This document shows, piece after piece, positions 7,973 through 17,648 of a stretch of 64,000 nucleotides of DNA. A model generated the notes under the pieces. The model saw only the letters and a list, made by a program, of their open reading frames with translations, made no database searches and was not told where the DNA came from. Every line of letters begins with the position of its first letter. Position 1 is the first letter of the stretch. This stretch comes from Sva-07 sp963698565 (GTDB lineage Bacteria; Actinomycetota; Acidimicrobiia; Acidimicrobiales; Ilumatobacteraceae): assembly GCA_963698565.1 (NCBI GenBank), contig CAVORH010000001.1:77088-141087 (forward strand), read 5' to 3'. Made by a program: the position numbers and the translations under genes.

Positions 7973-9394
7973 TCAGAGGGCGGCGACGGGGATGCGGAGT
8001 CGGTGGGTCGGCTCCGACAGGAACTCGACGAAGCGACCCTCGAGGAAGTGCGGTGCGCCGCGGGTGATCTCCACCGTGGCGTAGCTCCCCGTGCGCATGG
8101 GTCGCGGCGGCGCGAAGTGCACCAGCTTGTTCTGCCGGGTCCTGCCACTCAGCACCGACGGGTCGCGCTTGCTCGGCCCCTCGACCAGGACCTCCTCGAT
8201 CCGACCGACACGCGCTTCGTGACGACGCAGTGCGGAACGCTCGACCACCAGTCGGAGTCGCTCGAACCGCTCACCCGCGACGGCCGGGTCGACGAAGTCG
8301 GCCTCCATCGACGCTGCCTCGGTGCCCTCGCGTGGCGAGAACAGGAACGTGTAGGCATAGTCGTACTCGGCGGCAGCGGCGACCTCGAGGGTCTGCTCGA
8401 AGTCGGCCTCGGTCTCACCGGGGAAGCCGACGATGATGTCGGTCGACACGGCGAGATCATCGATCGCCGAACGAGCCTCGGCGAGTCGAGCCAGGTACCG
8501 CTCCGACGTGTATCCGCGGTGCATCAACGCGAGCACGCGATCGCTTCCCGACTGGAGCGGATAGTGCAGGTGTTCACACACCGCTGCCGTCTCGGCCATT
8601 GCGGCGAAGGTCTCCGGGCGCATGTCCTTGGGGTGCGGACTGGTGTAGCGCACCCGACGAATGCCCTCGATCGCGCCGACATCACGCAGCAGATCGGCGA
8701 ACAGGGGACGCAGCCGCGCCGTGTCGTCGCCTGCCTGGCGCGCCGTCAACTGCAGGTCGCGACCGTAGCTGTTGACGTTCTGGCCGAGCAGCGTCACCTC
8801 GGTGACGCCTTCGGCGACCAACTGGCGGACTTCGCCGAGGATCTCGTCGTATGGACGGCTCATCTCGACGCCGCGCACGGATGGCACGATGCAGAAGGCA
8901 CAGTTGTTGTCGCAACCGATCTGAATCGTGACCCAGGCGTTGTACGACGTGTCGCGCCGGGCCGGCAGCGTCGACGGGAACAGTGCCTGATCGTCGACCA
9001 CCGCTTCGGTGAGGATCTCGGTGATCGGGCGATCGGCGCCGCGAGCCTCGGCCAGGAGTTCCGCCGCCCGGTGCACGTTGTGGGTCCCCATCACCACGTC
9101 GACGTGGCCCGCCCGCTTGGCGACGAGTTCCTGGTCCTTCTGTGCGAGACAGCCGGACACGACGATCTGGCGACCCTCGCGCTCGCCCTTCCACGTCTTC
9201 AGGTGGCCGAGATTGCCGTAGAGCTTGTTGTCGGCGTTCTCGCGGATGCAGCAGGTGTTGAGCACGACCACGTCGGCGTCGGCCTCCGACTCGGCGCGAA
9301 CGAGACCGTCGGCCTCGAGGAGACCCGAGATGCGCTCGGAGTCGTGCTCGTTCATCTGGCACCCGTAGGTGCGCACGACGTAGCTGCGGGACAT
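7973..9394 (-). CDS. miaB: tRNA-2-methylthio-N6-dimethylallyladenosine synthase MiaB
   Basis: 473 aa from ATG 9394 (an alternative start at 9418 would add 8 residues). A UPF0004 domain with RTYGCQMNEHDSER is followed by the radical-SAM motif CDNNCAFC and the TTCATP-like second half, and a C-terminal TRAM domain (about 405-470). It acts on the i6A37 made by MiaA. Both genes lie in the same minus-strand stretch, separated only by chorismate mutase. Confidence 0.96.
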   Translation of the reverse strand: MSRSYVVRTYGCQMNEHDSERISGLLEADGLVRAESEADADVVVLNTCCIRENADNKLYGNLGHLKTWKGEREGRQIVVSGCLAQKDQELVAKRAGHVDVVMGTHNVHRAAELLAEARGADRPITEILTEAVVDDQALFPSTLPARRDTSYNAWVTIQIGCDNNCAFCIVPSVRGVEMSRPYDEILGEVRQLVAEGVTEVTLLGQNVNSYGRDLQLTARQAGDDTARLRPLFADLLRDVGAIEGIRRVRYTSPHPKDMRPETFAAMAETAAVCEHLHYPLQSGSDRVLALMHRGYTSERYLARLAEARSAIDDLAVSTDIIVGFPGETEADFEQTLEVAAAAEYDYAYTFLFSPREGTEAASMEADFVDPAVAGERFERLRLVVERSALRRHEARVGRIEEVLVEGPSKRDPSVLSGRTRQNKLVHFAPPRPMRTGSYATVEITRGAPHFLEGRFVEFLSEPTHRLRIPVAAL

Positions 9395-9477
9395 GGTGGG
9401 CCAGGCTACCGACGGCAACGGACTGCGTGCCGCCGGTCAGGGGCTGTCGCGGAGTCGACGCCGCTATCGTCCTCGCC

Positions 9478-9912
9478 GTGCTCGCCATCCTCGTCGTCGA
9501 AAACAACGATCTGTACCGGATCCTCTACTTCGTCCACATCCTTGCGGCGATCGCCGCGTTCGGGCCGCTCTTCCTCTACCCCCGTCTGCAACGCGCCGGC
9601 GACACCGCCGACGTCGCTCGTCTGCACATGGTGCTCGTCTTCCCGGCACTCGTGCTGTTGTGGGTCGCCGGCATGGGCATGGCCGGGGTGGGCAAGATCA
9701 GCCTCGTCGGCACGCCGTTCGTGACGGCGACGATCGTGCTGTGGCTCGCAGCCCTCGCCGTCAGCTGGTTCATGATCCGCCCGGCCCTGACCGAGCCGGG
9801 TGACGACACCCGCAAGATCATGTCGGCCGGGATCGGCATCACGCACGTGATCCTCGTGGTGTCGCTCTACCTGATGATCTTCAAGCCGGGCGGCTACGAG
9901 TTCAACTCCTGA
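9478..9912 (+). CDS. Small integral membrane protein, unknown function
   Basis: 144 aa from GTG 9478; a GTG at 9427 in the same frame is possible but would begin with a non-membrane stretch. Four hydrophobic helices are visible (about 15-35, 55-75, 85-105, 118-138), separated by short loops. The first helix contains YFVHILAAIAAFGPLFLYP, reminiscent of DUF2269-type proteins. It diverges from miaB with an 83-base gap. No function can be assigned. Confidence 0.75.
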   Translation: MLAILVVENNDLYRILYFVHILAAIAAFGPLFLYPRLQRAGDTADVARLHMVLVFPALVLLWVAGMGMAGVGKISLVGTPFVTATIVLWLAALAVSWFMIRPALTEPGDDTRKIMSAGIGITHVILVVSLYLMIFKPGGYEFNS

Positions 9913-9925
9913 TCACCCCGTCGGT

Positions 9926-10357
9926 TCAGCCGCCCATCACCAAACGGCCGTCGTCGTCGAGCCTCGCGTACGGGTTGTGCGCGAGCTCCCACAGGTGCCC
10001 GTCGAGGTCGGCGACGTACGACGAGTACCCGCCCCAGAACGCAGTGTGCGGCTCGACGACCGGGGCGGCCCCGGCCGCCACCCACTCGGCGAACACCTCG
10101 TCGACCTCGGCGGTCGAGGCGAGGTTCATCGCCAGGGTGACGCCCCGGAAGCCTGACCCGTCCGCGGGCACCTTCGCGTCGTCGGCGAGCGCCGACCACT
10201 CGTAGAGGCCGAACACCGGGCCGACCGTGTCGAAGAACGTGATCGTCGGCATCGACGCCGACGACTTCGTCCAGCCCAGCGACTCGTAGAACGCGGTGGC
10301 CCGAGCGAGATCGGACACACCGAACGTGACGATCGAGATGCGGTTGGGAACGGTCAT
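9926..10357 (-). CDS. VOC (glyoxalase/dioxygenase-fold) family protein
   Basis: 143 aa with two beta-alpha-beta-beta-beta halves of the vicinal-oxygen-chelate fold. It opens with RISIVTFGVSDLARATAFYESLGW and ends with YSSYVADLDGHLWELAHNP, the usual glutamate-bearing metal strand. Family members bind a metal and act on or bind small molecules. Convergent with the membrane-protein gene; substrate unknown. Confidence 0.85.
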   Translation of the reverse strand: MTVPNRISIVTFGVSDLARATAFYESLGWTKSSASMPTITFFDTVGPVFGLYEWSALADDAKVPADGSGFRGVTLAMNLASTAEVDEVFAEWVAAGAAPVVEPHTAFWGGYSSYVADLDGHLWELAHNPYARLDDDGRLVMGG

Positions 10358-10408
10358 GACGGCCTCCTTCGCCAGACGTCCATCATGACCGCTCCCCCGC
10401 TGTCGGGA

Positions 10409-11476
<1,068 letters not shown>

Positions 11477-11608
11477 GTGGTTCTCACTTTCGTCGTGCGG
11501 TGGGGCGAACCCGTTGCGGTTGATGATGTGCACCGTAGAGAAGGGGTGTCACAGGGTTGATCGGGTGATGTGGCCGCTCGGGACGACCGAATGACACGAG
11601 TGTAGTTG

Positions 11609-11624
11609 ACGAACACAGGTTCGT
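11609..11624. promoter_or_regulatory. LexA (SOS) box of recA
   Basis: CGAAC-ACAG-GTTCG is a perfect match to the actinobacterial LexA consensus, 133 bases before the recA ATG. The space between recA and the divergent HD-domain gene is 250 bases; apart from this box I see no other feature in it. Confidence 0.85.
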
Positions 11625-11726
11625 ACAAGCATTGTCCGAACGAACGTGCGCGTCGCTCGCGCAGCTCCAGGGCTGATCGCACCGACCGGTCGCGGTTCGT
11701 ACGCTCCCGCCGCCTAGGTTTCGGAC

Positions 11727-12281
11727 ATGCACCGCGCCACCCGCGCCTTCGACACCGCAGGCGACCTCGTGGAACATCTCCGAGAGCTGGCAGTCCTCGG
11801 TTCCGACGAGGGCCTCGCCTTCTCCGAGCTCGACCACGGACTGCAGACGGCTGCCCTCCTCGAGGCGACACACCCCGACGACCTCGAGCTGCAGGTCGCC
11901 GGGCTCGTCCACGACCTCGCCCACCCATGGGACGGTCCCGGCCAGCCCGAACACCACCGACTCGGCGCCCGCGCCGTACGCAACCTGCTGGGCGACCGCG
12001 TGGCCTTCCTCGTCGAAGCGCACGTCGACGCCAAGCGCTATCTCGTCGCGGCCGATCCCACGTACGGCGACGCGCTCTCCCCCGGCAGCATCGCGACCCT
12101 TGCTGCGCAGGGGGGACCGATGTCGCCCGAGGAGGTACGAGCAGCCGACACCACCCCCGATTGGGCCGCAGCGGTCGCGCTCCGGCGCGCCGACGACGGC
12201 GCGAAGGTGCCCGGCGCCGAGGTCCCCCCGCTCGACCACTGGCTCCCGGCGATCGACGCCGTGGCGGCTCGCGGGTCGTGA
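11727..12281 (+). CDS. HD-domain diiron oxygenase, PhnZ/TmpB-like
   Basis: 184 aa. The residues lining the mixed-valence diiron site of PhnZ have counterparts: His37 (ELDHGLQ), His62-Asp63 (LVHDLAH), His76/77, His99 and the Asp in RRADD (156). The substrate lysine and arginine correspond to Lys103 and Arg153. AHVDAKRYLVA and LAAQGGPMSPEE are hallmarks of the PhnZ group, which oxidatively cleaves the C-P bond of 1-hydroxyalkylphosphonates, and of the related MIOX fold. No PhnY-type 2-OG hydroxylase is nearby. The stop overlaps the GTG of the following hydrolase (GTGA), implying joint function. The exact substrate is inferred only by family. Confidence 0.8.
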   Translation: MHRATRAFDTAGDLVEHLRELAVLGSDEGLAFSELDHGLQTAALLEATHPDDLELQVAGLVHDLAHPWDGPGQPEHHRLGARAVRNLLGDRVAFLVEAHVDAKRYLVAADPTYGDALSPGSIATLAAQGGPMSPEEVRAADTTPDWAAAVALRRADDGAKVPGAEVPPLDHWLPAIDAVAARGS

Positions 12282-13726
12282 GCCGCCCGAACGTCCTGCT
12301 GGTCACCCTGGATCAGTACCGCGGCGACTGCCTGAGCTGCGCCGGACACCCGGTGGTCCGCACCCCGAATCTCGACGCGCTCGCCGCCGAGGGGATCCGA
12401 CTCGCCAACCACTACGCCCAGGCGGCCCCGTGCTCGCCGGGTCGGGCCGCGCTCTACACCGGCACGTACCAGATGACCAATCGGGTCGTGGCCAACGGCA
12501 CGCCGCTCGACGATCGATTCGACAACGTTGCCCGCGCTGCTCGGCGCGCGGGGTGGGCCCCGACGCTGTTCGGCTACACCGACCAGGGCGTCGATCCCCG
12601 GACGGTGACCGATCCGGACGATCCTCGACTGTCCGACTACGAGGAGATCCTGCCCGGCTTCGACGTCGGCCTCGACCTGCGGGGCAACGGCGAGCTGTGG
12701 GTGCGGTGGCTCGTCGAACAGGGCCACGACGTCGCCGACGGCACGCATGCGCTCCAGACCGAGCCGCAACGGCCGGCGGAGCTGTCGCACTCTGCGTTCC
12801 TCACCGATCGGCTCCTCGACTGGATCGACCACCAGGACGAGCCCTGGTTCGCCCATGCGTCGTACCTGCGGCCCCACCCTCCGTACGCCGCCGCCGGCCA
12901 CTGGTCACAGGCCTACGATCCCGACGAACTGCCCGCACCGGTGCCGGTCGGCGACGAACTCCACGGCCTCCACCGGTCGCTGCTCCAGCATCCCGAGGCT
13001 GCCGCGCCGACCGATCCGGTCGAACTCGCGCGGCTCCGGGCGCAGTACTTCGGCATGTGCAGCGAGGTCGACGACCAGTTGGGTCGGGTGTGGGACGCGC
13101 TGCGCCGGTCCGGCCAGTGGAGCAACACCATCATCGTGGTGACCGCCGATCACGGCGAGCAGCTCGGCGACCAGGGGCTGATCCAGAAGGCCGGCTTCTT
13201 CGAAGCCAGCTACCACATCGTCGGCATCGTCCGCGATCCGCGCCGCCTCGGCGCTGCCGGGACCGTGGTCGAGCAGTTCACGGAGAACGTCGACATCTTC
13301 CCGACGATCTGCCACCTCCTCGGCGAGGAGGTGCCGGCACAGTGCGACGGGCACCCGCTGACACCCTTCCTCGACGGGGTGACGCCCAGCGTGTGGCGCG
13401 ACGGAGCCCATTGGGAGTGGGACTGGCGCGATGCGTTGGTGGCCGCCGGTCAGACCGACGATCCGTGGGACCGACGCAGCGATCGCAACAACCTCGCCGT
13501 GATCCGAACCGCCACGCACGCCTACGTCCAGTTCGGCAACGGCACCTGGCGCTGCTACGACCTGGCCGAGGATCCGACGTGGCGGACCGAGGTGCACGAT
13601 CCCGGTGTCGTGCTGCCGCTGGCTCAGGCGATGCTCTCCTGGCGCCAGGAACACCTCGACCGCAACCTGACGGGCTTCTGGCTGCGCGATGGCGGCATCG
13701 GGCGCCGCCCCTACGCGGCGAGCTGA
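12278..13726 (+). CDS. Sulfatase/phosphonate-monoester-hydrolase-like enzyme
   Basis: 482 aa, alkaline phosphatase superfamily. It opens RPNVLLVTLDQYRGDCL with metal ligand Asp12. The nucleophile is Cys52 in CSPGR, which matches C-x-P-x-R and so should be converted to formylglycine. Metal ligands recur in TADHGEQLGDQG (near residue 288). The region after the motif (LYTGTYQMTNRVVANGTPLD) resembles phosphonate monoester hydrolases more than arylsulfatases. The GTG start lies inside the stop of the PhnZ-like gene. Together they could release and break down an organophosphonate, but a sulfate or phosphate ester is equally possible from sequence. No formylglycine-generating enzyme is in the window. 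Confidence 0.8.
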   Translation: MSRPNVLLVTLDQYRGDCLSCAGHPVVRTPNLDALAAEGIRLANHYAQAAPCSPGRAALYTGTYQMTNRVVANGTPLDDRFDNVARAARRAGWAPTLFGYTDQGVDPRTVTDPDDPRLSDYEEILPGFDVGLDLRGNGELWVRWLVEQGHDVADGTHALQTEPQRPAELSHSAFLTDRLLDWIDHQDEPWFAHASYLRPHPPYAAAGHWSQAYDPDELPAPVPVGDELHGLHRSLLQHPEAAAPTDPVELARLRAQYFGMCSEVDDQLGRVWDALRRSGQWSNTIIVVTADHGEQLGDQGLIQKAGFFEASYHIVGIVRDPRRLGAAGTVVEQFTENVDIFPTICHLLGEEVPAQCDGHPLTPFLDGVTPSVWRDGAHWEWDWRDALVAAGQTDDPWDRRSDRNNLAVIRTATHAYVQFGNGTWRCYDLAEDPTWRTEVHDPGVVLPLAQAMLSWRQEHLDRNLTGFWLRDGGIGRRPYAAS

Positions 13727-13730
13727 TCCG

Positions 13731-14189
13731 TCAGTCGGGCTCTGGGGCCGCGGAGCGATCGGACGTCGGGGCGGTCGTCGCACCGTCGGCGTCGTGGCCG
13801 CCGACGATCTCGAAGTCGAGCGGCGTCGGGGTACGCATCATGATGTCGATCGCCTGCCACATCAGATACGCCGATCCGTACAGGAGCAGCGGAAGGGCGA
13901 CGGCCAGCACGACGAGCACGGCGAACATCGGCCCGACCGCCACGTCGGGCCAGGTGTAGGCAACCATGCCGCCCAGCACGAGCATCAGCGGGCCGAAGGT
14001 GATGATCGCCGTGATCGCTGCCGCACCGAGTTCGTAGCCCACGTCGTTGCGGCGCCAATCGAGACCGCAGGTCTGGCAACAGTCGGCCTTCTTGAACCAA
14101 CCGACGAAGAACGCCCCCCGTCCACCACACCACGGACAGCGCCGGAACGCCCCTCGGATCAACATGTGGAACAAGCCGGGTCGCTGCAC
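13731..14189 (-). CDS. DUF983 family zinc-ribbon membrane protein
   Basis: 152 aa. The N-terminal treble-clef-like ribbon has CPWCGGRGAFFVGWFKKADCCQTCGLD (two C-x2-C pairs, about 18-44), listed here by motif only. Two transmembrane helices follow (about 55-80 and 88-110), then a polar tail. This is the DUF983 layout; the biochemical role is not established. It faces the hydrolase gene tail to tail, four bases apart. Confidence 0.85.
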   Translation of the reverse strand: MQRPGLFHMLIRGAFRRCPWCGGRGAFFVGWFKKADCCQTCGLDWRRNDVGYELGAAAITAIITFGPLMLVLGGMVAYTWPDVAVGPMFAVLVVLAVALPLLLYGSAYLMWQAIDIMMRTPTPLDFEIVGGHDADGATTAPTSDRSAAPEPD

Positions 14190-14227
14190 GATTCAAGGTT
14201 ACGCGCTGAATTTGTCAGACTCTCAAA

Positions 14228-15037
14228 ATGCGCCGTTCGCTCGGAGGCCTCGTGTTGATCGTCGGTGCGGTCCTGATCGCGCTCGCGATCGGCGCCTGGT
14301 GGCTCCAGCGGGTGGCGTTCACGCCTGCGGACGATTCCGGCGTCGCGCTGTCGATCCTGGGCGACGAGGACATCCGGGGCCAGATCGCCACGATCGTCGC
14401 GAGTGCCGATGCGCCGACGCTGCAGCAGTCGCCGTTGCAGCTCAAGGGCTTCATCGAGGAGATCGCCCGCATTCCCGACGGCGCCGCGCTGATGAGTCGT
14501 TTCGTCGCCGAGGGCCACGCCCGGCTGCTCGGCAAGACCGACGAACTCGTCCTGATCACCGCCGAGGAACAGGTGACGATCGTGCGTGACGAGCGCGTGG
14601 GCGAGGCCGCTCCGCTCACACTCCCCGTGCAGCGCGTCGGCTCGATGGCCTTCCTGAGCGACTGGCTCGGTTGGTTCGCCCTGGGCCTCGGCGGGCTGGG
14701 AGTTCTGATCCTGCTGGTGGGAATCGTGCTGCGCCCTGAGCGAGGAGAGGGCACGTTCGCGCTCGGCGTCGGGTTGGCGAGCCTGGCGGGCTCACTCGTG
14801 CTGTTCGGGTGGATCATCCCCCTCGCCGTGCTGCCGGCGTTCTCCGACGACCCCTGGATGGGGGTGATACCGAGATTGGCGACCCACCATCGCAATCTGA
14901 CCTTGCTGCTGGCGGTGATCGCGCTCGTCGGCGCTGCCCTGCTCGTGTTCGCCACGAGCAGCCGCCGGCAACGTCGCCAGCACTCGACCCCGCTCAACGT
15001 CGGCCGGTACCGCGACGACCGGAGCTGGAGCCGCTGA
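14228..15037 (+). CDS. Four-helix membrane protein with periplasmic domain, unknown
   Basis: 269 aa. Transmembrane helix 1 is at about 6-28, followed by a soluble domain of about 105 residues (28-133) with no cysteine. Three further helices lie at about 140-162, 172-195 and 218-240, ending in a basic tail. I recognise no family. It diverges from the DUF983 gene by only 38 bases, so their promoters overlap. Confidence 0.7.
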   Translation: MRRSLGGLVLIVGAVLIALAIGAWWLQRVAFTPADDSGVALSILGDEDIRGQIATIVASADAPTLQQSPLQLKGFIEEIARIPDGAALMSRFVAEGHARLLGKTDELVLITAEEQVTIVRDERVGEAAPLTLPVQRVGSMAFLSDWLGWFALGLGGLGVLILLVGIVLRPERGEGTFALGVGLASLAGSLVLFGWIIPLAVLPAFSDDPWMGVIPRLATHHRNLTLLLAVIALVGAALLVFATSSRRQRRQHSTPLNVGRYRDDRSWSR

Positions 15038-15066
15038 CCGGCCCGGCGCGGCCGATCCCCGCCGTT

Positions 15067-15109
15067 CTCGTGAACAAGCCGCGCACCAGGGACGCATCTT
15101 GTTCACGAG
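15067..15109. repeat. Intergenic hairpin, family 1 (copy A)
   Basis: Arms CTCGTGAACAAG (15067-15078) and CTTGTTCACGAG (15098-15109) are perfectly complementary around a 19-base loop. The core CTCGTGAAC is shared with the hairpins at 25806 and 56160. It stands 29 bases past the preceding stop codon and 52 bases before the acyl-CoA dehydrogenase start. Confidence 0.65.
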
Positions 15110-15161
15110 CAACCGTTGCGTACGATCAGTTCGACGGTCCGAGACCCGAGGAGGGCACACG

Positions 15162-16391
15162 ATGTACCAGTGGAGCGACGAACACCAGATGATCCGCGAC
15201 GCCGTGAAGCGCTTCGTCGACGACGAGATCCGCCCCCACGTCGACGAACTCGAACACGGCGACCTGCCGCCGTACGACATCCTGCGCAAGATGTTCGCGA
15301 CGTTCGGCATGGACGCGATGGCCCGCGACGGCTTCAAGCGGCGCATCGAGCGCGAGCGAGCGATCGAGGCCGGTGACGACGTCGACACGGGCGGCGCGTC
15401 CGCTGGCGGCGACGGCGGCGGCATGTCGCTGATCCCGATCATCGAGCTGTGCCGGGTGTGTCCGGGCATGGTGACCGCGATGGGGGTGTCGATGGGGCTC
15501 ACCTCGGCGGCGATCATGTCGAAGGGCACGATCGCCCAGAAGGAGCGCTGGGCCCTCGATCTGCTCACGATGGACAAGGTGGGCGCGTGGGCGATCACCG
15601 AGCCGGGGAGCGGCTCCGATGCCTTCGGCTCCATGCGCTCGACCGCCCGACGCGACGGCGACGAGTACGTCCTCAACGGGTCGAAGACCTTCATCACCAA
15701 CGGCCCGTACGCCGACACGACGGTGTTCATCTGCAAGCTCGACGACGGCGAGACGCCGCCCGAGCAGCGCAAGGTGCTGTCGTTCGTGCTCGACCGGGGC
15801 ATGCCGGGCTTCGAGCAGTCGAAACCACTGCGCAAGATGGGCATGCACTCCTCCCCCACCGGTGAGCTGTTCCTCGACGACGTGCGCGTCGGCCGCGACC
15901 GCCTGATCGGCGAGACCGAGGACCTGCCGGCCGGCGGGCGCGACGGCGCCAAGGCGACGTTCCAGCAGGAGCGTTCCGGTGTCGCCGCGATGGCGCTCGG
16001 CATCATCGAGGAGTGCCTGCAGTTGAGCGTCCAGTACGCGAAGGACCGCGTGCAGTTCGGCAAGCCGATCGGCGAGTTCCAGCTGATCCAGGAGAAGCTC
16101 GCCCGAATGGAGGTCGCCCGCCTCAACGTACAGAACCTCGTGTTCCGCACGATGGAGATGGGCGCGGCCGGCGAGACGATGACCCTGGCCGAGGCCTCCG
16201 CGATGAAGTTGTACTCGGCTCGAGCCGCCACCGAGGTCGCCATGGAGGCGGTCCAGCTGTTCGGCGGCAACGGGTACATGAGCGAGTTCCGGGTGGAACA
16301 GCTCGCCCGTGACGCCAAGGTGCTCCAGATCTACGCCGGCACCGACGAGATCCAGATCGTCGCCATCGCCAAGGACCTCCTGCGGGCCTGA
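15162..16391 (+). CDS. Acyl-CoA dehydrogenase
   Basis: 409 aa from ATG 15162, chosen for the GAGGAGGG ribosome-binding site at 15148-15155. The FAD-dependent ACAD fold is clear: WAITEPGSGSDAFGSM in the middle domain, QFGKPIGEFQLIQEKLARM in the C-terminal helical domain, and the terminal QLFGGNGYMSEFRVEQLARDAKVLQIYAGTDEIQ block (motif only). It oxidises an acyl-CoA to the enoyl-CoA. A loop insertion rich in Gly/Ala/Asp (about 70-85) is unusual. The substrate chain is unknown; neighbours give no clue. Confidence 0.92.
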   Translation: MYQWSDEHQMIRDAVKRFVDDEIRPHVDELEHGDLPPYDILRKMFATFGMDAMARDGFKRRIERERAIEAGDDVDTGGASAGGDGGGMSLIPIIELCRVCPGMVTAMGVSMGLTSAAIMSKGTIAQKERWALDLLTMDKVGAWAITEPGSGSDAFGSMRSTARRDGDEYVLNGSKTFITNGPYADTTVFICKLDDGETPPEQRKVLSFVLDRGMPGFEQSKPLRKMGMHSSPTGELFLDDVRVGRDRLIGETEDLPAGGRDGAKATFQQERSGVAAMALGIIEECLQLSVQYAKDRVQFGKPIGEFQLIQEKLARMEVARLNVQNLVFRTMEMGAAGETMTLAEASAMKLYSARAATEVAMEAVQLFGGNGYMSEFRVEQLARDAKVLQIYAGTDEIQIVAIAKDLLRA

Positions 16392-16398
16392 CCCGCGC

Positions 16399-17268
16399 TC
16401 AGCGGCGCCAGAAGTCGAGCGGATCGGCCTGCGGACGGAAACCAGCCGCTTCGGCCATCGCCGCAGCAGCGGCGAAGCCGTGGCCGACGCGTGACCCCTC
16501 GTGGGCGTCGGAACCGAAGGACACCGCGGCGCCGCCCTCCTCGTACCACCAGGTCAGGACTACTGCGTCCAGCGGCCGGCGGGTGTTGATCTCGAGCACC
16601 CGTCCGGCGTCGCGGATCGCCCGCAACGTCGTTCGGTACTCCTCCTCGAACCGCGTCGGATCGTGGCGGCGACCAGCCCGTTCGATCTGGCGGGTGACGT
16701 AGTCGATGTGGGCGAAGACCTCGAACACGTCGGTGGCCTCGACGAGCTCGATCGCCGCGGCGAGGTACGACCGGACGGCTGCGGCGTCCTGCTCGCGTGT
16801 CGTCACCTCCGCGTACCACTCGTCGAGCAGCCGGACCTCGGCGTCGACGTTCGTCGAGTGGAGCGAACCGAGCACGCGGTCGAACCTCCCGGAGGCCAGC
16901 AGCGAGGCGGTCTGTTCGGGGAACCAGTGCGGTTCACCGATCTCGAGACCGGTGAGGATCCTGAGCGCAGGGAACTCCGACCGACACCGCTCGATCGCGT
17001 CGAAGTACGCGTCGGTGTCGATCATCGGCGCGGTGAAGCAACCGCGGTCGTCGAGACCCACAGCGATTCTCGGATCAGCTGCGGTGCCGGGGTCGTGGAT
17101 CGCCCAGGCCGCCATGTCGACGTGTTCGGTGAACGCGACCGACGGCAGCCCGAGTTCGATCGCCCGCTCGCACGAGGCCCGCATCGAACCGTTGCTCGCA
17201 TCCCACGAGAACTCGGTGTGCACGTGGTTGTCGGGCGGCAACGTCACGCCCGGAGCTTCCCACACCAT
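16399..17268 (-). CDS. PHP-domain phosphoesterase (histidinol-phosphatase-like)
   Basis: About 289 aa from ATG 17268; a GTG at 17247 directly before the first metal motif is also possible. PHP metal ligands appear in NHVHTEFSWD, FTEHVD, EIGEPHW, GSLHSTN, FAHIDYV and SDAHEGSRVG. The last motif and overall length match the HisK-type histidinol-phosphatase/PHP hydrolases. Without his genes around, the substrate is open. Confidence 0.85.
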   Translation of the reverse strand: MVWEAPGVTLPPDNHVHTEFSWDASNGSMRASCERAIELGLPSVAFTEHVDMAAWAIHDPGTAADPRIAVGLDDRGCFTAPMIDTDAYFDAIERCRSEFPALRILTGLEIGEPHWFPEQTASLLASGRFDRVLGSLHSTNVDAEVRLLDEWYAEVTTREQDAAAVRSYLAAAIELVEATDVFEVFAHIDYVTRQIERAGRRHDPTRFEEEYRTTLRAIRDAGRVLEINTRRPLDAVVLTWWYEEGGAAVSFGSDAHEGSRVGHGFAAAAAMAEAAGFRPQADPLDFWRR

Positions 17269-17356
17269 GACGCGCCCCGGGTCGTGCCCATGTCGAGTGG
17301 TCCGTCGGTGCCGCCCGGCCCTCACGGCCGGGGTCCGACTCCTGCTGGTACTCAGG

Positions 17357-17431
17357 TGGTGCTTCCCCTGGGATTCGAACCCAGAACCAATGGATTAAGA
17401 GTCCACTGCTCTGCCATTGAGCTAGAGAAGC
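17357..17431 (-). tRNA. tRNA-Lys (CTT)
   Basis: The minus strand folds as a cloverleaf: acceptor GCTTCTC with GGGAAGC (G:T pairs), D-stem GCTC/GAGC, anticodon loop CTCTTAA giving anticodon CTT, and T-arm CTGGG-TTCGAAT-CCCAG. The 3' CCA is encoded (17357-17359). Variable loop TGGTT. Confidence 0.95.
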
Positions 17432-17503
17432 AAGCGGCCTGACAGGGTACCGAACGAAGTGCCGCTCCGCACCTCGTGTCCGTACCCCGTCAGGGCCTGC
17501 GTT

Positions 17504-17580
17504 TGGGGTGGCCAAGGGGACTTGAACCCCCAACCGCCAGGATCACAACCTGGTGCTCTACCTGTTGAGCTATGACCACC
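17504..17580 (-). tRNA. tRNA-His (GTG)
   Basis: Acceptor GTGGTCA/TGGCCAC, D-stem GCTC/GAGC, anticodon loop TTGTGAT giving anticodon GTG, and T-arm GGGGG-TTCAAGT-CCCCT. The extra 5' G (17580), opposite discriminator C, is the tRNA-His identity element. CCA is encoded (17504-17506). Confidence 0.95.
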
Positions 17581-17648
17581 ATGTGGTGGCACAGTGTGCC
17601 AGGTGGGACCGCGTTCGACACACTCCGATTCCGTCCGCCCGGGCGTGA

